A stretch of DNA of 64,000 nucleotides from Enoplolaimus lenunculus (Eukaryota; Nematoda; Enoplea; Enoplida; Thoracostomopsidae): positions 1 through 64,000 of the forward strand of contig JASANG010000606.1 of assembly GCA_030248215.1 (NCBI GenBank). Direction: 5' to 3'. Numbering within the stretch: position 1 is the first letter of the stretch; every line of letters begins with the position of its first letter. Both the position numbers and the translations under genes were made by a program. The notes beneath the pieces were generated by a model. That model saw only the letters and a list, made by a program, of their open reading frames with translations, was not told where the DNA came from and searched no databases. Positions 1 through 11,819 of the stretch are shown piece after piece.

Positions 1-659
1 GCCTTTGCCTAAAAATCTTAGCTCAAAGTTTATGCCAAAATCTGAAAATTTCAAAAATGGTTTACGTAAAGTGTACACGGTTAATATAATTTGGTGTTGA
101 ATTTATGTTTATAGTTGACAACTGATTTCAGCTCACCTCATCGTGTTATATTCTTATTCAAGGTTACTGACTTAGGCAGATTACTGATAATTGTAAAATT
201 TACTAAATCAAACCCTTAAATTACTGCCTTAGAAATTGAAAGTCAACAAAATATAGCAGTTTTTAATTCCAAACCGCAAATGCCAATCCAATCATAACAC
301 AGTATTGTAGTCATGACAACCTTTTGGGGTTTGCAAAAAGTTACAAAGAAGGCGATGCTGGGCTTTCGCATCATCTAAAATTCAGGCTAAATCTATTCCA
401 GTATAAGCTCAATTTTTAGTGGACTGCCTTAACCACGCTCACAAGCTACTTACCCCGAGAGCAAGCTAATTGCTAGACATAAAATAATGACCCACTCAAA
501 AAGGAAACAATCGCTTTGGTCACAGTAGTCGTGTGACAAAACGGCTGGTGCCTCCATTTTTGATGTCAGAAAATTTTGCATTCCATTGAATAAAAAATGA
601 TACTGGAAAAATCGTATGGTCACGAGCGTGGCTTAGAAATTATTAAGGAACAATTAAAT

Positions 660-1131
660 ATGTTGGTCGTTTTGCTTGCGAGATATTTTCTTACCATTTA
701 TCCCTTGCACCCTTAGCGCGGGTGCCCGCCCCGCTTGGTGTTGGATCACCGGCCGCTCCCCTGAATATAACCTTATTCAAACAGGTTAGTTTTGTCTGTC
801 AAAAACGTTTCTTGCGTTCAATCAAAGATTTTTGCAACAATACCGTGCACTGTCTCCATTTTAGCAAGCCAAAGTTCGTATCGCAGCGATGAAAGTCGCA
901 CCCCTTGTTTACTCATCACCCCCGTCATCGCTTGGCTATATCTTCGCCGAAAGTGCAAAGGTTATCCAATTGTGTCTCCGTGTACTTGTGTCACCTATGG
1001 ATACAGTCCTTGGCCTGTCAAATTATTTAACTTCAAACGCTGCGTGCTCAACAACTGCATATCCGTCCTACAGTTCGTATCCAGCGTACTATGGTGGACA
1101 ATATCCGTATTATCAATATTATGGATACTAA
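660..1131 (+). pseudogene. Damaged copy of the Tyr-rich secreted-protein gene (left arm)
   Basis: This is the left-arm partner of the gene at 11820-12284. The start and signal-peptide beginning (MLVVLLAR) are kept, but exon 1 (660-784) meets an in-frame TAG at 717-719, soon after the hydrophobic stretch. The donor (CAG then GTTAGT at 785) and acceptor (TTTTAG before 865) are conserved. Exon 2 (865-1131) has a +2 and a later +1 base difference against the right copy, so about 25 codons are read in another frame before the Tyr-rich tail is restored. The tail itself is unchanged. Either this is a decaying duplicate, or the outer end of the arm contains uncorrected sequencing errors; the compensating indels fit both. 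Confidence 0.6.
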
Positions 1132-2454
1132 GCCAGTATTCTCAAATGTGAAGAAACTATCGCCAGTGTGGTGATGGGTCTTGTAAACTTTCGAACCAGA
1201 GGCTCAAAATTCAGCACATTTTTTTGCATTTGATTTGCTCAATAGTTTAGTGAATTTGAAAACCTATTACTAACTGATGATAGTTGCTACAACCATTTGA
1301 GAACAGGGGTCATACATACTGAACGTTAAAACCAATTCCTGCACAATATGCTAATCATCTCCAGTGTTAATGCTGTTAGTTGTGCGGAGCAAACGTTTTT
1401 TTCCGGGGGTCCCCCGGCGGAATAAAGTTAATATATACTTTATGTATCGGTATTCAGGTATACGTTTATGTTTGGTCTACAAGTGTACATCACGAAGCTT
1501 AAATGTACATCTTTAACTTAAAAACGAGCGAGCCGCCGGGGGAGAACGAAACGGTGATGTGTCTAATAATTGTGAAATACAGTGTTTGCTGTATACTGGA
1601 CCGATCGATTGCGAAAGTTTTCCGTTCAAAGTCAATTGAGTAATTATTTCGAGTAATTATTAATTGCAAAAATTCGTAATCAGATGTTACGTGCCATTGT
1701 GTTAATTGTATACACTGCTTTCTTATCATTGCCGTCTGTTATGCAACGTGACATTTAAATTTACGGCATTTGGGATTAAGAAACCGACTAAAATATTGGT
1801 TCTTGGCGCAAAATACACAAATCGTTGATGGTTCAGTGCTGCAGGTATGCTCACTTGAATTAACCCAATCTAATTAGGGCAACTGAAGTTTATGTAGTAA
1901 TTAGTAATTTTGAATTCTATCCATTTACGGACTCCAATTAGGGAAATAGAACTCTATTGATTCGTACTCGAAATACGGAATCCGTATCCTTGTTACTCCT
2001 TTTTATCTAAATCACTACAGTAAAAAGCAAGTATCGGTTTTTAGCGGTTAAGTTCGTGTTTATTTGAATTCCGTTTCGGTTTTTATTTTTCCAATCCCTT
2101 TACACCCTGACTAGACGATGATTTTTGCTTTAGGTTAAGGCTTAGTTATAGACTTATTTTAACGCGGAAGTTTAGGCTTAGCCTTAAGAATAGGAATATG
2201 CTGAGATATACACTGTTACGTCCGTGAAATAACACTGCTCGTCTTTATCAGATTTTCCAGCGTTAATGTAACCCAACAAACATTGGAACGTACACGGACA
2301 CATGCATTCATTTACAACACATGTATGCCCGAAAAAATGTAAAAGAAAGTCAACCAGTTCCATGGCAGTTGGCATAAATACAAATGATAACTCCAATTTT
2401 TTGAAAATTTTAAAAAAATTTCGACAAGTTAAAGTATTGGAGCCGGATGTCGAT

Positions 2455-2500
2455 TTTTTACCGGATCCGTATATACGGTCGTACCCTGAATTGTGAACTC
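2455..2500. mobile_element. End of a CCGGAT-rich element (left arm)
   Basis: The sequence TTTTTTACCGGATCCGTATATACGGTCGTACCCTGA matches, as reverse complement, the termini CAGGGTGCGACCG...ATCCGG seen at 51301 and 53350. Its twin lies at 10466-10511. The far end was not resolved. Confidence 0.45.
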
Positions 2501-3599
2501 TGTGTGCAAGCATTCTAAATAATCAAAATTATGTCTAAACAGTATTAATATATAATCAAGTTGTTTCAGAAATTAAGAACAAATGAATAGTTTATGTCAT
2601 TGGATGCAAAAATGAAAACTTCTCCCAACTTGGACTTGTTATATGTCTTTGTACATGTAATTTTTCGCTATTAAAACTCTAACAAAAAATTTTAATTGAA
2701 CCAAAACGGTTATATACCTACTGCCTAATTTGTGCATTTTTGGCATAGATTACATAATATGATGATCCAACAATCGCGTATTTTAATGCGTACCGGAATG
2801 ACTCGAGCGAAAAATGTAGGTTCGATTCGAGCAAGTGTCACAGGGCCAACTTAATTTTCAAGAACTCCTAAAAAAGCTAAATTGACGACATCATCACGCT
2901 TTGACGTCGTTAATAAATTGTCTCAGTTCGGCATTATATGACGTTGGTTAATACACTGTTAAAAATTTCACACTTTTTCTGTTAAATCTGCATTTTCCTG
3001 CTATTTGCTTTTTACGTTTGGAGTTTATCAGTAATGCACGTGTACTCTCTACTTATACAGCGATTTGGTTTTAGGGACTTAGCGCTTAAGTAAATAGCTT
3101 AGACAAAGCTAAAAAATTGAAACTTTTCAACTAATATTTTTCCAATGCATAGCACTAGTGATAGGCGTCGGATATTTTTTCATATTCGGATTTCCGACAA
3201 TTCTTGCAGGATATTTATCTGGATATCTGTATATCCTTCTCAAGCACTTGTTTTAATTTGTTGCTCTAACGCAAGCACCCTGACCCACAAGCTGATTGCT
3301 ACGAGCGTAAAAAACGTACAATTCTTTAAATGGTTATTTATTATGCAACTGCTTTACAACTGCTGGGTGTTCGGCTTAGAAGATTATTACTGACTAAATA
3401 AATACTTGCGTTGGCACCTGAGATTTAGTTGCTTTGGTTTGTCTCCGTCTGATGTAACCAACAGCGATTCTGTCGAATGCCACCCTTCCCTCGAACTATA
3501 TATACCTGAGTCGTTTTACGTTCCAAGAAGAAATAACCACATTAAAATATATATACTTACGCTAAATCGTACAAACATCAGTCCATGTTACTTTAGTGG

Positions 3600-3860
3600 T
3601 GCCCTTCAATTACCGACGGATCCAGAAATTTTGACGGTGGGCAGGATCGTAAATGTTTTGAAACGCAATTTTTCACCAAAAATTTTTCTAATGGGTTAAT
3701 TGTAAAAGTAGGGACCTAATCATTTTTTACAAAATAACTTTCTGAAGGAGGATAATTGCAAGGTAGAGACTTTGTCATTTTATCACAAAAAAATCTGTAA
3801 GGGAAAATTTTGTAAGGACGCTACCATTTTACCGCACCCGCCAACCTTTGGATCCGCTAT
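3600..3860. mobile_element. GGATCCGC-ended repeat with internal 60-bp units
   Basis: The unit 'ATTTTTTTGTGATAAAATGGTAACGTCC...' occurs here in diverged tandem form between GACGGATCCAG and TTGGATCCGCTATTC. A related block lies at 36103-36340 and part copies at 15770-15870. Its twin in the right arm is at about 9085-9350. The ends resemble the hAT-like termini at 17081-17248. Confidence 0.45.
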
Positions 3861-4547
3861 TCCTCACCTTTTCAGTAGACCGAAATAGACAAGGCTTATA
3901 TTTTAGACTCATTTTTTGCTTGGACTTAGGCTAAACTTTGTTAGCTTGAACTTAGGAATATATTTTGATTGTTACATTGTTCATGAAAGATTTGTCCAAA
4001 TAATCAGGGCCCACTCTAGTCTTAATATATGGAACATAATGGTGTGGCTCCTCATAACCTCTTCTGATAATTTCAATTAAATTTCAGTTTTTAAGATTTG
4101 AATATATGCTTTCAATTTTTGTGATCTTATGGACTACTGCGGAGCAGAAAATTTACCTGTTTTCAACAGTTAAGAAATCTATATTTTCATGTATATATTA
4201 TAGTGTAAAAGCGACGAGTTTAGTTGAATCGCGTCATTTTTTTATTTGTTTTATACATATCCGGATATTTTTCATATCCGGATATCCGGATATCCCGATG
4301 CCCATTTATACATATCGCAGTTTAGTCATTGCTCTAGTATTATTGATCAGGTAATTATGTTTTTGTTCCAGTTATGCAAAGTGAAGGGTTGTATATGGTA
4401 CTGCTTAACGTAGAATTCGTTTGCGGGATCTGTAGCGAAATGTGAGAAACGCTCTCTAGCTCATACGGTTCGCCGCGCGTTCACATACGTATCTTGTACT
4501 ACCAAAACTTCGAATATATAGAGCTATAGTAGCAAAAATGTTTGTAT

Positions 4548-4619
4548 GGCTGCGTAGCTCCGTTGCTTAAGCAGCAGACCGATAATCTGTACGTCGTGGG
4601 TTCGATCCCCACTGCATCC
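4548..4619 (+). tRNA. tRNA-Ile(GAT)-like sequence, left arm
   Basis: The 72 bases fold as a cloverleaf without an intron. The anticodon arm is GCAGA-CCGATAA-TCTGT with anticodon GAT, the T arm is GTGGG-TTCGATC-CCCAC, and the B box is perfect. Weak points argue against a working gene: the D stem has only three pairs, base 33 is C instead of T, and the acceptor (GGCTGCG with TGCATCC) has one mismatch and one wobble. A perfect partner for the 5' acceptor strand, CGCAGCC, lies six bases further on. It may be a degenerate tRNA or the head of a SINE. Confidence 0.5.
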
Positions 4620-4857
4620 GCAGCCAAATTTTTATGAAGGGCTCTTTATGGTACTTAAATAAGTTTATAAGTGTACCGTATAAAATTTAAGGTTCTTCTA
4701 CACTTTCACAACAATTCAGATTTAGGCTTAGGCTCAGGTTTAGGCTTTAGTAAAGGATCAGGTTTAATAAATAAGCTTTTCCCTCAGCCTGCGTAATTTC
4801 AAACCCAAACGTGTGGGTATAAAAAATGTGCAACAGGCAAACATAAAAAACAAAGTA

Positions 4858-5208
4858 CTGTATTGACCTTAAGCGGATAGAGTCCTTAAACCCTAATTAG
4901 AGTCCATAAATGTCAATTAACCCTAATTGTAGCGCATAAATGACTCCAGAACCAAACTATTTGAGTTCGAAACTTTAAAGCGTACTTAGAATTTTGAAAG
5001 TACATTCCTAAACCTTGTATTATCGCTTAAGCTGCTGACACAAGACAAATAAACGTTTAATTCAACGGATAATTGCAGTACCGGATATATCAGTAACGAA
5101 AGGCGGCGGAGTGTGGGTTAAAAATAATAACAGTCCGTAACCGATAACAGGGGGTACCATCTGGAGAGGCCAAATATATATAGTCTCCCCTCTTTTGGGT
5201 CACTACAG
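4858..5208. mobile_element. TA-flanked MITE, CTGTAGTGACCCG family (left arm)
   Basis: The right end reads GGGTCACTACAG and the left end is a diverged CTGTATTGACC, next to TA. Internal blocks (CTCTAATTAGGG..., GTAACCGATAACAGGGGG, GGCCAAATAT) match the fuller members at 21213-21650 and 28226-28836. The TA target site suggests a Tc1/mariner-type source, though the transposase partner is not in this window. It has a twin at 7739-8096. Confidence 0.7.
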
Positions 5209-5559
5209 CAGCATTTTGGAATTTGTTCTTGACCGGAAGCCTCTGTGTGTTTCGAAACATGCTTTTGGTTGTAACTACTGGACTGATCTTTGCTTACAAA
5301 TTCTATTTCTGAAGTCTTAATACTAAAATCAGTATATTTGTTTGCTAGTCCGCAGTAAAACAGTATGATTCATTGTTTTAAAATAAAATATCTTAAAATG
5401 TTTAAAATAAAACAGCGATTATAATGTTTACGATAGGGTTTATCAAATTAAAAACAAATTTCAATTTCGTAAACACCAAAACTCGGTAAAGTTTATATAG
5501 GATCCGCTTAAATTACGCAGATTTCAAGCAGTCTATGAGTTAGTTACCAATTTCAAACA

Positions 5560-7330
5560 TCAATTTTGCGATTATAAACAGTTATCCATCTGTTTATTGC
5601 CTATATGTTCCTTCATTCTAAGTTTATCGTTGATACTAATTCTGATGCTACTTCGATATACATAATTTGGCAAACTTTTTTGTCAAAATATTTTACTCGA
5701 AGGTTGGACATTTTTTAATATTTTTAAAAAATTAACTCTTCAAAAACTTTAAATTGCGTTGAAGTAATGCCATCAGGAACAGTAGAGGTCATGGTGAGCT
5801 AATATGTAAAAATTTGCAATCTCGACAATTTCTATCAACCCGGCTGAGATAATGAAAGGACTCACATTTAAAAAAACTGTCTATGATAGCCAGCATGGCT
5901 ATTGATTGACACAACACAGCGACTTATAAACGCCGCTCATATACTTAATTTTAACGTAAATATTTCAATAATAAACTTAGAACTGACAGATAATGTTAGC
6001 GATTTTTGATAGAAAGAATTAGAATATTCTTCACCAAATCCGTCCATCATTTGCCTTTAGCTTCATTATTTTTAAACTTTAATCACGTCTCTCATCACCG
6101 CACGTGAATGCGTTCTTGATTTCTAAACTATTAAAATTAAAAGAAAAATACGTTTTGTGTTAGAGTTGTAAAATCATGATAAAAAATGAAACAATAATTT
6201 ACATTCTTAGTAATGGACAATACTCATAAATGATATCATTGGTTATGTACAATGGTGATAAAGAATAAGAGTTCGCAACGTTCTGGATTTTCTTAATGCA
6301 ACAACGACTGTGTTTCAAAATCTGACCTTTTAAAAGGTAAAAATTAGTAAACATTCTTTTTCGTTTGTAGATGTTTTATTTTATCAGTCAGGAAAGAATT
6401 CGCTGTAAATAAGTTTAAAGTTTTTTTTTGTGGTAGAGAGATATAGGTAGTCGGTAGGTACGTTAAAAGCTAAGTGTGATTGTGAATTAGTTGTTTGTTC
6501 TCTTGGTCCGACTACAGTGTTGAGGGTAGGGTGTTTTGTAAAATTAAGTGTTGAGTTCGTTTAGTTTTTGAACGCTTGGTTTTTTAATTTTGTTAGTTTT
6601 TTAAGTTTGACTTGGTAACAATGTATGAGGTTAAAGAAAAGTTTATTTGAATTATTTGGGATTGTTTTTAGTAATTATTTGTTGTAAGGTTATTTTGTAA
6701 TCTTTTACTTAATTATTTTGTGATTTGTTAAAAGCATACACTGCAGGGGTGGTATGACTTATGGCGCTAGTCTGTGGTGTCTGTGGTTGGTTTGGTTTGT
6801 TTGTGTGGGGTGGCAACAGCGTTAATATGGTAAGGAATTGATGGACGGGATTTGGTGCAGAATATTCTCATTTCTTTCTATGCAAAAATCGCTAACATTA
6901 TGCTGTCAGTTCTGAAGTTTATCTATTGAAATATTTACGTTCGAAATTAAGTATATGAGCGGGCGTTTATACAGTCGCTGTGTTGGTGTCAATCCGAGTT
7001 CAGCCATGCTGGCTATCATAGACAGGTTTTTGTTAAATGTGAGTCCTTTCAATTATCCCCCCCAGCCGGCGTTGACTCAGAAATTGTCCGAGATTGCAAA
7101 TTGTTTACATATTTGAGCTCACCATGACCTCTACTGTTCCTGATGGCATTACTTCGAACGCAATTTAAAGTTTTTGAAGAGTTAATTTTTTTAAAAATAT
7201 TAAAAAATGTCCAACCCTTCGGAGCTAAAAAAATATTTTGACAAAAAAGTTTGCCAAATTATGTATTATTCGAAGTAGCGTGCAGAACTTTAGGTATGCA
7301 ACGATAAACTTAGAATGAAGGAACATATTT
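5560..7330. mobile_element. Foldback-type element at the palindrome centre
   Basis: The innermost 0.5 kb of each arm contains the landmarks CAGCCGGC, then ATATTTGAGCTCACCATGACCT, then a TTGACAAAA...ATTCGA-G-AGC-TGCAGA block. The same landmarks in the same order occur in both arms of the smaller foldback at 37390-38150, and a part copy lies at about 35430-35540. I infer that the palindrome is centred on an older member of this foldback family. Exact ends were not found. Confidence 0.55.
6050..6838. other. Single-copy spacer of the palindrome
   Basis: This 789-bp segment separates the two arms and does not pair with itself. Its right half, about 6420-6830, is strikingly G+T-rich on the plus strand with few C residues (runs such as TTGGTTTGGTTTGTTTGTG near 6786). 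Its left half is AT-rich without that skew. No open frame or RNA gene was recognised. Confidence 0.7.
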
Positions 7331-7738
7331 TAGGCAATAAACAGATGGATAATCTGTTTATCATCGCAAAATTGATGTTCTGAATTGGTTAACTAACTTC
7401 ATAGACTGCTTGAATCTGGTGTAATTTAAGCGGATTCCTGATATAAACTTTACCGAGTTTTTGGTGTTTACGAAATTGAAACTTTGTTTTTAATTTGATA
7501 AACCCTATCGTAAACATTATAATCGCTGTTTTATTTTAAACATTTTAAGATATTTTATTTTAAAACAATGAATCATACTGTTTTACTGCGGACTAGCAAA
7601 CAAATATACTGGATTTTAGTATTAAGACTTCAGAAATAGAATTTGTGAAGCAAAGATCAGGTCCAGTAGTTACAAACCAAAAGCATGTTTCGAAACACAC
7701 AGAGGCTTCCGGTCGAAGAACAAATTCCAAAATCGCTG

Positions 7739-8096
7739 CTGTAGTGACCCGAATAAGAGGGGGGAGACTGATATATATTTGGCCTCTCCAGATGGTACCC
7801 CCTTGTTATTCGGTTACGGACTGTTATTTATTTTTAACCCACACTCCGCCGCCTTTCGTTACTGATATATCCGGTACTGCAATTATCCGTTGAATTAAAC
7901 GTTTATTTGTCTTGTGTCAGCAGCTTGAGCGATAATACAAGGTTTAGGAATGTACTTTCAAAATTTAAGTACGCTTTAAAGTTTCGAACTCAAATAGTTT
8001 GGTTCTGGAGTCATTTATGCGCTACAATTAGGGTTAATTGACATTTATGGACTCTAATTAGGGTTTAAGGACTCTATCCGCTTAAGGTCAATACAG
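7739..8096. mobile_element. TA-flanked MITE, CTGTAGTGACCCG family (right arm)
   Basis: This is the inverted twin of 4858-5208. Here the left terminus CTGTAGTGACCCGAATAAGA is well preserved. It was duplicated with the arm and is not an independent insertion. Confidence 0.7.
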
Positions 8097-8333
8097 TACT
8101 TTGTTTTTTATGTTTGCCTGTTGCACATTTTTATACCCACACGTTTGGGTTTGAAATTACGCAGGCTGAGGGAAAAGCTTATTTATTAAACCTGATCCTT
8201 TACTAAAGCCTAAACCTGAGCCTAAGCCTAAATCTGAATTGTTGTGAAAGTGTAGAAGAACCTTAAATTTTATACGGTACACTTATAAACTTATTTAAGT
8301 ACCATAAAGAGCCCTTCATAAAAATTTGGCTGC

Positions 8334-8405
8334 GGATGCAGTGGGGATCGAACCCACGACGTACAGATTATCGGTCTGCTGCTTAAGCAACGGAGCTACG
8401 CAGCC
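8334..8405 (-). tRNA. tRNA-Ile(GAT)-like sequence, right arm
   Basis: This is the exact inverted twin of 4548-4619, with identical cloverleaf, identical irregular base 33 and the same imperfect acceptor. The lack of any difference between the two copies reflects the near identity of the inner arms rather than independent proof of function. Confidence 0.5.
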
Positions 8406-11400
8406 ATACAAACATTTTTGCTACTATAGCTCTATATATTCGAAGTTTTGGTAGTACAAGATACGTATGTGAACGCGCGGCGAACCGTATGAGCTAGAGA
8501 GCGTTTCTCACATTTCGCTACAGATCCCGCAAACGAATTCTACGTTAAGCAGTACCATATACAACCCTTCACTTTGCATAACTGGAACAAAAACATAATT
8601 ACCTGATCAATAATACTAGAGCAATGACTAAACTGCGATATGTATAAATGGGCATCGGATATCCGGATATCCGGATATGAAAAATATCCGGATATGTATA
8701 AAACAAATAAAAAAATGACGCGATTCAACTAAACTCGTCGCTTTTACACTATAATATATACATGAAAATATAGATTTCTTAACTGTTGAAAACAGGTAAA
8801 TTTTCTGCTCCGCAGTAGTCCATAAGATCACAAAAATTGAAAGCATATATTCAAATCTTAAAAACTGAAATTTAATTGAAATTATCAGAAGAGGTTATGA
8901 GGAGCCACACCATTATGTTCCATATATTAAGACTAGAGTGGGCCCTGATTATTTGGACAAATCTTTCATGAACAATGTAACAATCAAAATATATTCCTAA
9001 GTTCAAGCTAACAAAGTTTAGCCTAAGTCCAAGCAAAAAATGAGTCTAAAATATAAGCCTTGTCTATTTCGGTCTACTGAAAAGGTGAGGAATAGCGGAT
9101 CCAAAGGTTGGCGGGTGCGGTAAAATGGTAGCGTCCTTACAAAATTTTCCCTTACAGATTTTTTTGTGATAAAATGACAAAGTCTCTACCTTGCAATTAT
9201 CCTCCTTCAGAAAGTTATTTTGTAAAAAATGATTAGGTCCCTACTTTTACAATTAACCCATTAGAAAAATTTTTGGTGAAAAATTGCGTTTCAAAACATT
9301 TACGATCCTGCCCACCGTCAAAATTTCTGGATCCGTCGGTAATTGAAGGGCACCACTAAAGTAACATGGACTGATGTTTGTACGATTTAGCGTAAGTATA
9401 TATATTTTAATGTGGTTATTTCTTCTTGGAACGTAAAACGACTCAGGTATATATAGTTCGAGGGAAGGGTGGCATTCGACAGAATCGCTGTTGGTTACAT
9501 CAGACGGAGACAAACCAAAGCAACTAAATCTCAGGTGCCAACGCAAGTATTTATTTAGTCAGTAATAATCTTCTAAGCCGAACACCCAGCAGTTGTAAAG
9601 CAGTTGCATAATAAATAACCATTTAAAGAATTGTACGTTTTTTACGCTCGTAGCAATCAGCTTGTGGGTCAGGGTGCTTGCGTTAGAGCAACAAATTAAA
9701 ACAAGTGCTTGAGAAGGATATACAGATATCCAGATAAATATCCTGCAAGAATTGTCGGAAATCCGAATATGAAAAAATATCCGACGCCTATCACTAGTGC
9801 TATGCATTGGAAAAATATTAGTTGAAAAGTTTCAATTTTTTAGCTTTGTCTAAGCTATTTACTTAAGCGCTAAGTCCCTAAAACCAAATCGCTGTATAAG
9901 TAGAGAGTACACGTGCATTACTGATAAACTCCAAACGTAAAAAGCAAATAGCAGGAAAATGCAGATTTAACAGAAAAAGTGTGAAATTTTTAACAGTGTA
10001 TTAACCAACGTCATATAATGCCGAACTGAGACAATTTATTAACGACGTCAAAGCGTGATGATGTCGTCAATTTAGCTTTTTTAGGAGTTCTTGAAAATTA
10101 AGTTGGCCCTGTGACACTTGCTCGAATCGAACCTACATTTTTCGCTCGAGTCATTCCGGTACGCATTAAAATACGCGATTGTTGGATCATCATATTATGT
10201 AATCTATGCCAAAGATGCACAAATTAGGCAGTAGGTATATAACCGTTTTGGTTCAATTAAAATTTTTTGTTAGAGTTTTAATAGCGAAAAATTACATGTA
10301 CAAAGACATATAACAAGTCCAAGTTGGGAGAAGTTTTCATTTTTGCATCCAATGACATAAACTATTCATTTGTTCTTAATTTCTGAAACAACTTGATTAT
10401 ATATTAATACTGTTTAGACATAATTTTGATTATTTAGAATGCTTGCACACAGAGTTCACAATTCAGGGTACGACCGTATATACGGATCCGGTAAAAAATC
10501 GACATCCGGCTCCAATACTTTAACTTGTCGAAATTTTTTTAAAATTTTCAAAAAATTGGAGTTATCATTTGTATTTATGCCAACTGCCATGGAACTGGTT
10601 GACTTTCTTTTACATTTTTTCGGGCATACATGTGTTGTAAATGAATGCATGTGTCCGTGTACGTTCCAATGTTTGTTGGGTTACATTAACGCTGGAAAAT
10701 CTGATAAAGACGAGCAGTGTTATTTCACGGACGTAACAGTGTATATCTCAGCATATTCCTATTCTTAAGGCTAAGCCTAAACTTCCGCGTTAAAATAAGT
10801 CTATAACTAAGCCTTAACCTAAGCAAAAATCATCGTCTTAGTCAGGGTGTAAAGGGATTGTAAAAATAACGGAAACTGAAACGGAATTCAAATAAACACG
10901 AACTTAACCGCTAAAAACCGATACTTGCTTTTTACTGTAGTGATTTAGATAAAAAGGAGTAACAAGGATACGGATTCCGTATTTCGAGTACGAATCAATA
11001 GAGTTCTATTTCCCTAATTGGAGTCCGTAAATGGATAGAATTCAAAATTACTAATTACTACATAAACTTCAGTTGCCCTAATTAGATTGGGTTAATTCAA
11101 GTGAGCATACCTGCAGCACTGAACCATCAACGATTTGTGTATTTTGCGCCAAGAACCAATATTTTAGTCGGTTTCTTAATCCCAAATGCCGTAAATTTAA
11201 ATGTCACGTTGCATAACAGACGGCAATGATAAAGAAAGCAGTGTATACAATTAACACAATGGCACGTAACATCTGATTACGAATTTTTGCAATTAATAAT
11301 TACTCGAAATAATTACTCAATTGACTTTGAACGGAAAACTTTCGCAATCCATCGGTCCAGTATACAGCAAACACTGTATTTCACAATTATTAGACACATC

Positions 11401-11819
11401 ACCGTTTCGTTCTCGCAGCGCTCATGCTCGTTTTTAAGCTAAGATGTACATTTAAGCTTCGTGATGTACACTTGTAGACCAAACATAAACGTATACTTGA
11501 ATACCGATACATAAAGTATATATTAACTTTATTCCGCCGGACCCCCGGAAAAAAACGTTTGTTCCGCACAACTGACAGCATTAACACTGGAGATGATTAG
11601 CATATTGTGCAGGAATTGGTTTTAACGTTCAGTATGTATGACCCATGTTCTCAAATGGTTGTAGCAACTATCATCAGTTAGTAATAGGTTTTCAAATTCA
11701 CTAAACTATTGAGCAAATCAAATGCAAAAAAAATGTGCTGAATTTTGAGCCTCTGGTTCGAAAGTTTACAAGACCCATCACCAACTGGCGATAGGTTCTT
11801 CACATTTGAGAATACTGGC

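Larger units (their letters stand above)
1..6049 (+). repeat. Left arm of a giant inverted repeat
   Basis: Position 1 pairs with 12938 and 6049 with 6839 when the sequence is read as its own reverse complement. Between about 1.9 and 5.4 kb the two arms are almost identical, with only scattered single-base differences (for example a one-base indel in the CCGGATAT run near 4290). The first 1.7 kb and the innermost 0.6 kb are clearly more diverged. The arm carries a damaged copy of the small secreted-protein gene, a tRNA-like sequence at 4548, a TA-flanked MITE at 4858 and a CCGGAT-rich element near 2460. Because the arm runs off the start of the window, its true outer end is unknown. If base 1 is a contig end, an assembly fold-back must be considered. 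Confidence 0.95.

Noticed and set aside
2184-2513. 109-codon open frame, identical in the other arm (10439-10768)
   Set aside because: It overlaps a CCGGAT-family terminus, has no signal peptide or domain, and its identity follows from the arm duplication.
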